From Chromatiales bacterium (GTDB taxonomy: Bacteria; Pseudomonadota; Gammaproteobacteria; Chromatiales; Chromatiaceae): 33,918 nucleotides of DNA. The stretch is from NCBI GenBank assembly GCA_024762485.1, contig JANTHH010000003.1, positions 1-33,918 of the forward strand, read 5' to 3'. Under the pieces are notes generated by a model, which saw only the letters and a program-made list of their open reading frames with translations, did no database searches and was not told the origin of the DNA. The position numbers and the translations under genes were made by a program. Positions 11,282 through 18,112 of this stretch are shown here, one piece after another (the first letter of the stretch is position 1; each line of letters opens with the position of its first letter).

Positions 11282-12337
11282 TCAGCCGAACATCTCGGTG
11301 AATTCGGCACTGGCCCGTTCAAGATCCTCCATGCGGCCAATGTCGATCCAGTAGTCGCGCAGCGGGAAACTGCCCACCGAGCGGCCGCTGTCCATCAACG
11401 TGTTGAACAGGGTTGGCATGTCGTGATATTGGCTGCCGGGGATGTGTTCGACCACTTCCGGACTGAGGATGTAGATCCCCGCGCTGACGTGCCGCCGCTC
11501 GACCGGCTTCTCCACCATGCGCATGACCCGGTACTGCTGGTCGATCTCCATTACGCCGTAGGGCACCTGGTAGCTGTATTCGCGCATCGCCACGGTGGCA
11601 CTGAAGCCCTGCCTCTGGTGGAAGTCGAGCAGGCGCACGAAGTCCACCTTGGTCAGCAGGTCGCCGTTCATGACGATGAAGGGCTCGGTCGGCGGCTGCG
11701 GCAGCAGGGTCAGGGCGCCGGCGGTACCCATGCGATCCGGCTCCTCCACGTAGCGGATGTTGACGCCCAGCTCGCTGCCGTCGCCGAAATGCTCGCGGAT
11801 CAGATCGCCCTTGTAGTTGATGCACAGGGTGATGTCGTGGAAGCCCTGGGCCTCGAAGTTCTCGATGATGGTCTCGAGCACCGGCTTGGAACCGACCTTG
11901 ATCAGCGGCTTGGGGATGTCGTTGGTCAGCGGCCGCAGCCGGGCACCCAACCCGCCGGCCATGATGATGACCTGGGTGTTGCGTTCCGGCTCCAGCGGCA
12001 CCTCGTAGCGCACCAGGTCGCTGACACAGCCCGCGGCATCCAGCAGCGGCAGGTGATGCAGGCTGTGACGCTGCATGGTGCGTTGCCAGATTTCCGGCTC
12101 CTCCAGCAGCAGCCCGGTCACGGGGTTGGGATTCATCACCTCGGTCACCGGGGTGTCCAGACCCTGGCCGCGCAGCAGGGCGCGGCGCACGTCACCGTCG
12201 GTCACCGTGCCGGCGAGGTGGCAGTCGTCGTCCATAACCAGGGCGATCTGCAGCCCCCCTTCGTCCAGCCGTTGCAGGGTCTCCTGCAGCGAGGCGGCCG
12301 GGCTAACGACGATATTCTTCCAGTCCTTCTTGCTCAT
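11282..12337 (-). CDS. ptmE: Sugar-1-phosphate guanylyltransferase with CBS domains, PtmE-like
   Basis: In Campylobacter jejuni, PtmE makes GDP-glucosamine from GlcN-1-P, the first dedicated step toward legionaminic acid. The 351-residue product has the same unusual plan. A CBS-domain pair lies at about 1-118 (GTVTDGDVRRAL, TEVMNPNPVT). A nucleotidyltransferase domain follows, with MAGGLGARLRPLT (126-138), KPLI (143-146), and a later NGD metal-binding motif. It is the last gene of the legionaminic operon, and its 5' end overlaps the 3' end of legH by 35 bases. The start at 12337 is supported because the CBS domain begins immediately after it. GDP rather than UDP chemistry is inferred from this homology; the nucleotide should be tested. 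Confidence 0.85.
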   Translation of the reverse strand: MSKKDWKNIVVSPAASLQETLQRLDEGGLQIALVMDDDCHLAGTVTDGDVRRALLRGQGLDTPVTEVMNPNPVTGLLLEEPEIWQRTMQRHSLHHLPLLDAAGCVSDLVRYEVPLEPERNTQVIIMAGGLGARLRPLTNDIPKPLIKVGSKPVLETIIENFEAQGFHDITLCINYKGDLIREHFGDGSELGVNIRYVEEPDRMGTAGALTLLPQPPTEPFIVMNGDLLTKVDFVRLLDFHQRQGFSATVAMREYSYQVPYGVMEIDQQYRVMRMVEKPVERRHVSAGIYILSPEVVEHIPGSQYHDMPTLFNTLMDSGRSVGSFPLRDYWIDIGRMEDLERASAEFTEMFG

Positions 12338-12971
12338 TCATGGCTCGCTTCGTTACGGCCGGGACGCCGGCAACCAGCGTCAAGGGCTCGACGTTTTTCG
12401 TTACCACCGCACCTGCAGCAATAATCGCGCCATTCCCAACGGAGACGCCCTGGATGATCACCGCGCCGGCCCCCACGTGCACGTCCTCGCCGAGCCGGCA
12501 GTCGCCGCAGAGCACGGCCCCGCTGGCGACGTGGCAGTGGCTGGCGATCTCGCAGTCGTGCTCGACCAGCGCCCGGCTGTTGATCAGCACGTTGTCACCA
12601 AGACGGGCACCGGCATTGACGATGGCGCCGGGCAGCAGCTGGCAGGCCTCACCCAGGCTGATGTCCGTGGCCACCACGGCAGCGGGGTGTCGCACCGCCA
12701 TGAAGGTGTAGCCCTGCCTGCTGAAGGCCTCGAACAGCCCGCGGCGCAGGCTGTTGTCGCCGATGGAGCCGACGCCATTGACCAGTTGGACATCGCTGGC
12801 AGGCTGCTCGAATACCACCTGGTCGGGCCCGAGGTAGGGGATACCGGGCAGCAGCTCGCCACTGTCCTGCGGGCCGCTGTAGCCGGCGACGGCAAGGCCC
12901 TGCTGGCGCAGTGCGTCGGCCAGCACCCGTGCGTGGCCGCCACCGCCGAGGATGAGGATACGGTGGCTCAT
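12303..12971 (-). CDS. legH: NeuD/PglD-like acetyltransferase, probable LegH
   Basis: The 222-residue product belongs to the NeuD/PglD group of acetyl-CoA-dependent sugar acyltransferases. It opens with a Rossmann-like RILILGGGGHARVLADAL segment. From about residue 105 a left-handed beta-helix of hexapeptide repeats follows, with ISLGEACQLLPGAIVNAGARLGD-type turns, the conserved His of LVEHDCEI, and AGVPA near the end. In the legionaminic pathway LegH N-acetylates the 4-amino group made by LegC, and this operon would need that step. A NeuD-type O-acetyltransferase acting on the finished sugar is the alternative. Its ATG overlaps the legI stop (12968-12971). Confidence 0.82.
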   Translation of the reverse strand: MSHRILILGGGGHARVLADALRQQGLAVAGYSGPQDSGELLPGIPYLGPDQVVFEQPASDVQLVNGVGSIGDNSLRRGLFEAFSRQGYTFMAVRHPAAVVATDISLGEACQLLPGAIVNAGARLGDNVLINSRALVEHDCEIASHCHVASGAVLCGDCRLGEDVHVGAGAVIIQGVSVGNGAIIAAGAVVTKNVEPLTLVAGVPAVTKRAMNEQEGLEEYRR

Positions 12972-14044
12972 TCGATCACCTCGTCTGCGTCATAGTCGCG
13001 GGATGCCGGTGTATCCAGCAGGTCCCAGTAGTCGAAGGGCGAGCGGCCGGTGCCGGGTCGCTTGCTGGTGAGATTGTCCGCACTGAAGGACTCACCACGG
13101 CGGATCGGCCGGCTGGCGACCAGGCTCTTGCGGGCGACGTCGCGATTGCCCGCCTCGCTGGGTGTCATGCGTTTCTCCGGGCTGCCCAGGGCCTGTTCGA
13201 TGCGACGCACCGCGGCAACAAGCTCGGCCAGCTCGCCGGGTTCCAGCGAGGCGACGTGGTCGGGGCCCGGCAGGCCGCGGTCGAGGGTGAAATGCTTCTC
13301 CAGGATGGTGGCGCCCCGCGCCGCGGCGGCCACCGATACCTCGATGCCCAGGGTGTGGTCCGAGTAGCCGGTCGGCAGGCCGAAGTGCTCCACCAGGGTA
13401 TCCATGGCGCGCAGGTTCACGTCTTCGAGGGGGCAGGGGTACTCGGTCGTGCAGTGCAGCAGGCTGACCCGTTCGTGCAGCGCCGGCCAGGCATCGGGTT
13501 CCTCAAGGACATCGAGGAAGTCCGCACGCCGCTGGGGCGGGGCGTCCCGCAGGTAACCGAAGGCCAGCACCCCCAGTGCCTCGCGGATCTCCTCCAGTTC
13601 GGCCATGCCGGTGGAGAGGATCAGGGGGCGCCCGCTGCGGGCGATGGCGAGCAGCAAGGGGGCATTGGTCAGTTCGCCGGAGCCGAGCTTGATCCGCGGC
13701 AGGTCGAGTTCCTCGATCAGGAAGCGGGCGCTGCCCGCATCGAAGGGCGAGGAGAGGAAGTCGATGCCGCGTGACCGGCAATGGGCCAGCAGGCGATGGT
13801 GATCCTGCGGGGCCAGCACCAGGCGCTGCAGCATCGCCAGCTGGGAGCCGGCATCGCCCTCGTTACGCACCTGGTAGTCGGCTTGGGGGGCACTGCCGGT
13901 GACCAGTGCCGCCGGGTCGAAGGTCTGGAACTTCACCGCGTCGGCCCCCGCCTCGGCGGCGGCGTCCACCATGGCGAGGGCGCGATCGAGGTCGCCGTTA
14001 TGGTTCACCCCGGCCTCGGCGATGATGTAGACGGGCTTGTTCAT
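12968..14044 (-). CDS. legI: N,N'-diacetyllegionaminic acid synthase (NeuB family)
   Basis: LegI condenses phosphoenolpyruvate with the six-carbon sugar 2,4-diacetamido-2,4,6-trideoxymannose to form the nine-carbon legionaminic acid. The 358-residue product has the NeuB TIM-barrel opening (YIIAEAGVNHNG) and the ADAVKFQTF strand. Central features include KLGSGELTN, LSTGMAE, HCTTEYP and YSDHTLG. At the C-terminus is a SAF/antifreeze-like domain (ARKSLVASRPIRRGE, from about 295). The start at 14044 is the first ATG giving the family N-terminus and overlaps the legF stop as ATGA; a longer in-frame reading crosses legF and is spurious. A sialic acid or pseudaminic acid synthase is excluded mainly by the neighbouring LegB and PtmE. 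Confidence 0.92.
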   Translation of the reverse strand: MNKPVYIIAEAGVNHNGDLDRALAMVDAAAEAGADAVKFQTFDPAALVTGSAPQADYQVRNEGDAGSQLAMLQRLVLAPQDHHRLLAHCRSRGIDFLSSPFDAGSARFLIEELDLPRIKLGSGELTNAPLLLAIARSGRPLILSTGMAELEEIREALGVLAFGYLRDAPPQRRADFLDVLEEPDAWPALHERVSLLHCTTEYPCPLEDVNLRAMDTLVEHFGLPTGYSDHTLGIEVSVAAAARGATILEKHFTLDRGLPGPDHVASLEPGELAELVAAVRRIEQALGSPEKRMTPSEAGNRDVARKSLVASRPIRRGESFSADNLTSKRPGTGRSPFDYWDLLDTPASRDYDADEVIE

Positions 14045-14757
14045 GCCGCGTTCCCCGTTTCCCGCCGCGTCAGCAGCAGTTCCGCGATGGCGAAGTCGAT
14101 CTCGCTGTCGATGTCGATGGAGCGTTCCCGCGGCATCACGTAGGCATAGCCGTTGTCGTCCATGTCCTGGCTGGCGGTGCGCAGCAGGCGCTCGCAGTCG
14201 TAGATATAGATGGCACCGTTGAGCCGGTAGGAGATCGGCAGGTCCTGGGAACGGGTCTCGCGCACGTCCGGGCGGTAGAAGCCGGCGAGGGAGTGGTCGG
14301 GGGGCAGGGTGTTGCTCCACTCCGGCGGGTGGTCGGTCTCGCATACCGAGACCACCGTGTCGGCCTGCTTCTCCAGCAGTAACCCGATGGCACCGTCGAT
14401 GTCCGCGGCGGTCCGCAGGGGCGAGGTGGGTTGGAGCAGGGCCAGGTAGTTGTAGCGCTCACCCTGTTCAGCGAGGACGCGCAGTACATGCAGCATCACC
14501 GCCAGCCCGGTTGCGCTGTCGGAGGCGAGCTCCGGCGGTCGTTCCAGCACCCCGGCGCCATGGCCGCGGCTGACAGTGGCGATCTCCTCGTCGTCGGTGG
14601 AGACGATGACCCGGTCCAGGACACTGCTGGCCAGCGCGGCCTCGATGGTCCAGGCGATCAGCGGCTTGCCCGCCATCGGCAGCACGTTCTTGCGTGGCAG
14701 GCGCTTGCTGCCGCCGCGGGCGGGGATCAGGCCGAGGATGCGAGGGGACTCAGTCAT
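14041..14757 (-). CDS. legF: CMP-legionaminic acid synthetase (NeuA-like cytidylyltransferase)
   Basis: LegF activates legionaminic acid with CTP to give the CMP-sugar donor. The 238-residue product has the nucleotide-binding motif LIPARGGSKRLPRKN near the N-terminus, then ALLQPTSPLRTAADID. The end keeps the SEIDFAIAELLL segment typical of NeuA/PseF/LegF enzymes. The ATG at 14757 overlaps the end of legG by eight bases; a GTG three bases earlier (14760) is an equal alternative. Its stop overlaps the legI start. The specific sugar is assigned from operon context, as this family is hard to split by sequence alone. Confidence 0.88.
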   Translation of the reverse strand: MTESPRILGLIPARGGSKRLPRKNVLPMAGKPLIAWTIEAALASSVLDRVIVSTDDEEIATVSRGHGAGVLERPPELASDSATGLAVMLHVLRVLAEQGERYNYLALLQPTSPLRTAADIDGAIGLLLEKQADTVVSVCETDHPPEWSNTLPPDHSLAGFYRPDVRETRSQDLPISYRLNGAIYIYDCERLLRTASQDMDDNGYAYVMPRERSIDIDSEIDFAIAELLLTRRETGNAA

Positions 14758-15922
14758 CACTGCATCGCCGGTCAGTGAATCCTTTGTGAATCAATGCCCC
14801 GTGCTCCCAGGGTTCGGATAGCACGGCGAGAATACGTGGTGTGGCCCGGCCATCGCCATAGGGATTGACCACTTCGCTGCAGTCAAGCTCGAAGGCACTG
14901 CGAACGGCGTCCGCGATCGCCGCCCGCTGCGGCGGACAGTCGATCACCGAAGTCGCCTTCAGCCGACCCTGCTGGCGATCACCGATATTGACCGTGGCGG
15001 TACCCAGGCTCGGTGCCTCGTAGAGCCCGCTTGAGCTGTTGCCCACTACCGCATCGACCATGGACAGCAGGCTGTAGTAGCCCTGCTGACCCAACGAGTC
15101 GTGCTGTATGGCGTTGGGGCGCGCCGCAACGAAGGACTTGATGGCGTCGTTGATGGCCTGGCCGCTGGGATCTGCGTTGGCACCGGTGAACACCAGCCCG
15201 ACCTCGTCACCGAGTTCGCCCAGTGCGCCCAGCAATTCTTGCAGCTGGTCCAGCGCATCCTCGTTGCCGAGGGTGGCGGGATGGAAGGTGATGGCAAGAT
15301 TGCGCGGGCGCAGGGTCATGCCGAGGCGCTGTTCCAGTTGGTCCCGTGACAGTCGCGGTGTTGAGCGCAGCTGGTCGATGCCGGGGCTGCCGGTGACGAA
15401 CACCCGCTCATCCGCTTCCCCCAGCTGGCGCACACGGCGGGCGGCCTGTTCGCTGGTGACGAAGTGCAGGTGGGCCATCTTGGTGATGGCATGGCGAATG
15501 GCATCGTCGAAGGCGCCCTCGGTGACGTCGCCACCGGCGATGTGGGCGACCGGGACGCGCGCGATCAGCGCGGCCTGTACCGCGCCGAGGATTTCGTAAC
15601 GGTCACCGAGTACCAGCAGCAGGTCCGGCTGCAGGTGCTCGAGGACGCCGGCGAAGCCGGTCACGGCAGTGCCCAATGCGCGGGTAATGGTGGCGGGGTC
15701 ATCGCTGTCCAGGCCGAGCGGTACAGCGGCGTCGATGCCGAGGCCGTCGTCCTGGATGACATCGACAGTATGACCGAAGCGCGGTTCCAGGTGGCTGCCG
15801 GTGACCGCCAGCTGGAGATGCAATTCCGGGTGGGCCTCGATGGCGCGCAGTACCGGCAGCAGCAGGCCGTAGTCAGCGCGGGAGCCGGTCACCGCACAGA
15901 TGCGGCGTGGGTTGCTGCTCAT
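14750..15922 (-). CDS. legG: Hydrolysing NDP-sugar 2-epimerase (NeuC/LegG family)
   Basis: LegG releases the nucleotide and inverts C2 of the N,N'-diacetylbacillosamine nucleotide, giving the mannose-configured substrate of LegI. The 390-residue product has the typical opening AVTGSRADYGLLLPVLRAI. It also has LLVLGDRYEILGAV, the HIAGGDVTEGAFDDAIRH block and the C-terminal GNSSSGLYEAPSLGT motif used for nucleotide binding. The start at 15922 overlaps the legC stop as ATGA. NeuC acting on UDP-GlcNAc for sialic acid is the nearest alternative, but a sialic acid pathway would not need the LegB and LegC genes next to it. Confidence 0.92.
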   Translation of the reverse strand: MSSNPRRICAVTGSRADYGLLLPVLRAIEAHPELHLQLAVTGSHLEPRFGHTVDVIQDDGLGIDAAVPLGLDSDDPATITRALGTAVTGFAGVLEHLQPDLLLVLGDRYEILGAVQAALIARVPVAHIAGGDVTEGAFDDAIRHAITKMAHLHFVTSEQAARRVRQLGEADERVFVTGSPGIDQLRSTPRLSRDQLEQRLGMTLRPRNLAITFHPATLGNEDALDQLQELLGALGELGDEVGLVFTGANADPSGQAINDAIKSFVAARPNAIQHDSLGQQGYYSLLSMVDAVVGNSSSGLYEAPSLGTATVNIGDRQQGRLKATSVIDCPPQRAAIADAVRSAFELDCSEVVNPYGDGRATPRILAVLSEPWEHGALIHKGFTDRRCSDD

Positions 15923-17115
15923 GACCAGGCCCCGCTGGTGGCCAGCTGCGCCGAGCTGGGCAGGCAGACACCGCGGGCGAACAGGTCATTGGCCACCGGC
16001 AGCGGCATGGCTGGACAGTTTCGATACATCGGCAGCCGGTCCAATGGCGTCCAGAAGGGACGCAGCAGCATACCCTCGTCCGCGGCCTGCTGCAGCAGCC
16101 GGTCACGGTCGGCCGGCCGGTCGAGCAGGATGAGGTTGAGCCAGTGATTGCTGCGGCAGTCGATGGGTTCGCCGTGCAGCTCTGCGCCCGCTATGGCCTT
16201 GAAGGCCCGTGCGTAGTCCTCGGCCAGTCGACGCTTGTCCGCGAGCAGTTCGGGCAGGCGCTGCAGTTGGGCGACACCGAGGGCGGCATTGAGGTTGGGC
16301 ATGCGGTAGTTGTAGCCGACCTCGTCATGCTCGAAGGCCCAGGGATGGGGCAGCTTGGCGGTGGTAGTCAGGTGGCGGGCACGTTGCGCCAGCGCCGGGT
16401 CATCGGTCAGCACTGCGCCACCGCCGCCGGTGGTGATGATCTTGTTGCCGTTGAAGCTCAGGGCACTCAGTCGTGCCCAGCTGCCCGCATGGCGCGCGTC
16501 GCGCCAGGAGCCGAGCGCCTCGGCGGCATCCTCGATCAGCTCGATGCGGTAGCGTGCGGCGAGTTCGGCGAGGGCCGAGATGTCGGCGACGTGGCCGAGG
16601 ATATGCACCACCACCAATGCGCGGATGGGCCGCCCTGTGCGGCGGTTGTAGCAGCCATCGGCACGCCGGTCGGCGATGTCGTCGAGGTGGCCGGCCAGGG
16701 CGACAGGATCGATACCGAGGCTTTCCGTCTCACTGTCGACGAAGTGGGGGATGGCGCCCATGGCGGCGACGGGGTTGGCGGTGCCGACGAAGGTCAGTGC
16801 CGGCAGCAGGACCTCGTCACCGGCTTGCACGCCAGCCAGCATCAGGCAGGTGTGCAGGGCCGCAGTACCGTTGACGGTGGCCACCGCGTGGCCGATGCCG
16901 GTGTAGTCGGCGAGGTCCTTTTCCAGGCGGTCCACGTAGGCCCCTACCGAGGAGACCCAACCCGAGTCGAGACAGTCCTTCACCAGCGCCCATTCGTTGC
17001 CGGCGAAACTGGGCTCGTGCAATGGCAGGGGGCGTTGTGCCGGGAGGTGGGCGCGCAGGGTGCACAGCACCGCGTCCACGGTATCGGTCTGCGGTGCCGT
17101 TGCGTCGCTGCCCAT
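15919..17115 (-). CDS. legC: PLP-dependent sugar aminotransferase LegC
   Basis: LegC transfers an amino group to C4 of the 4-keto sugar made by LegB. It is a DegT/DnrJ/EryC1-type enzyme. The 398-residue product has the conserved substrate loop TVNGTAALH, VLLPALTFVGTANP, the PLP-phosphate and ring contacts (LIEDAAEALGS), and the Schiff-base Lys225 in SFNGNKIITTGGGG. The C-terminal part (SNHWLNLILLD, RPFWTPL) matches the LegC branch. I chose the ATG at 17115, since the longer frame runs backward into legB as Pro/Arg-rich shadow sequence. The legB stop lies a single base upstream, again implying coupling. Confidence 0.92.
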   Translation of the reverse strand: MGSDATAPQTDTVDAVLCTLRAHLPAQRPLPLHEPSFAGNEWALVKDCLDSGWVSSVGAYVDRLEKDLADYTGIGHAVATVNGTAALHTCLMLAGVQAGDEVLLPALTFVGTANPVAAMGAIPHFVDSETESLGIDPVALAGHLDDIADRRADGCYNRRTGRPIRALVVVHILGHVADISALAELAARYRIELIEDAAEALGSWRDARHAGSWARLSALSFNGNKIITTGGGGAVLTDDPALAQRARHLTTTAKLPHPWAFEHDEVGYNYRMPNLNAALGVAQLQRLPELLADKRRLAEDYARAFKAIAGAELHGEPIDCRSNHWLNLILLDRPADRDRLLQQAADEGMLLRPFWTPLDRLPMYRNCPAMPLPVANDLFARGVCLPSSAQLATSGAWS

Positions 17116-17116
17116 G

Positions 17117-18112
17117 TCAGATGTTGTAGATGCCGTGCTTGTAGCGCGCCAGGTTGGCCGGGTCGGTAAACCAGGCGGCGGTCTCGGCCAGGGCACGCTT
17201 GAAGCCCTCGCGCTGGCCATACTCCGGCTGCCAGCCGAGCAGTTCGCGGGCCTTGCTGTTGTCGGCCCACAGTCGTTCCACCTCGCTCTTTTCCGGGCGC
17301 AGGCGCTGCTCGTCGGTGGTGATCTCCACCTCGGCATCCATGGCCTCTGCGATCAGCGCCACGGTGTCGCCGATGCTGATCTCGTAGTTGCTGCCCAGGT
17401 TCACCTCCTCGCCCAGCACCCTGTCCGACTCGGCCATGGCGATGAAGCCTGCGACCGTGTCCTTGACGTAGTTGAAGTCGCGGGTGGGGTGCAGCGAGCC
17501 GAGTTTCAGCGTGCGTTCGCCGTTGGCGATCTGGGTGATGACGGTGGGGATCACCGCGCGGGCCGACTGGCGCGGGCCGAAGGTGTTGAAGGGGCGCGCC
17601 ACGGTCACCGGCGTTTCGAACGAGCGGTAGAAGGACAGCGCGATCTGGTCGGCACCGATTTTGGTGGCCGAGTAGGGCGACTGGCCCTGCAGAGGGTGCT
17701 GCTCGTCGATGGGCACGTACTGGGCGGTGCCGTACACCTCGCTGGTGGAGGTGTGCACCACCTTGTCGAGCCCCAGATCGCGCGCAGCCTGAACGATATT
17801 CAGGGTGCCGCGCACGTTGGTGTCCACGTAGGCGTCGGGCGAGTGATAGGAGTAGGGGATGCCGATCAGGGCCGCCAGGTGCAGCACGGTGTCACAGCCG
17901 GTCAGGGCGGTGCGTACGCCGTGGGGGTCGCGTACGTCGCCGGCGAAGACGTCGAGCTCCTGCTTGATCTCGTCCGGTGACTCGTCCAGCCAGCCCCAGT
18001 GGCCGAAGCTGTTGTAATAGACGAAGGCGCGGACCTGGTGGCCGCGCCGGATGAGTTCTTCCGTCAGATGCGAGCCGATGAAACCGTCGGCACCGGTGAC
18101 CAGGATCTTCAT
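17117..18112 (-). CDS. legB: NDP-N-acetylglucosamine 4,6-dehydratase LegB
   Basis: LegB is an extended SDR enzyme that makes the 4-keto-6-deoxy sugar, retaining C5 configuration, at the start of the legionaminic branch. The 331-residue product has the Rossmann motif TGADGFIGS (6-14) and the family-typical AFVYYNSFGHWGWLDE. It also has the catalytic STSEVYG and Tyr147/Lys151 of YSATK, followed by VARPFNTFGPRQSARAVIPT. The sequence is unlike PseB, the C5-inverting dehydratase of pseudaminic acid synthesis, which is why I call legionaminic rather than pseudaminic acid. The start at 18112 overlaps the maf stop as ATGA. Confidence 0.92.
   Translation of the reverse strand: MKILVTGADGFIGSHLTEELIRRGHQVRAFVYYNSFGHWGWLDESPDEIKQELDVFAGDVRDPHGVRTALTGCDTVLHLAALIGIPYSYHSPDAYVDTNVRGTLNIVQAARDLGLDKVVHTSTSEVYGTAQYVPIDEQHPLQGQSPYSATKIGADQIALSFYRSFETPVTVARPFNTFGPRQSARAVIPTVITQIANGERTLKLGSLHPTRDFNYVKDTVAGFIAMAESDRVLGEEVNLGSNYEISIGDTVALIAEAMDAEVEITTDEQRLRPEKSEVERLWADNSKARELLGWQPEYGQREGFKRALAETAAWFTDPANLARYKHGIYNI

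Noticed and set aside
11267-12424. Long plus-strand open frames opposite the leg genes (also 12075-12995, 16144-17169, 16997-17980)
   Set aside because: His/Gln/Val-rich shadow frames of well-supported minus-strand genes; no domains or ribosome sites.
17117-18112. Pseudaminic acid (Pse) rather than legionaminic acid pathway
   Set aside because: The dehydratase has LegB-type motifs, a NeuC-type hydrolysing epimerase is present, and there is no PseG-like hydrolase or PseH-like GNAT acetyltransferase.
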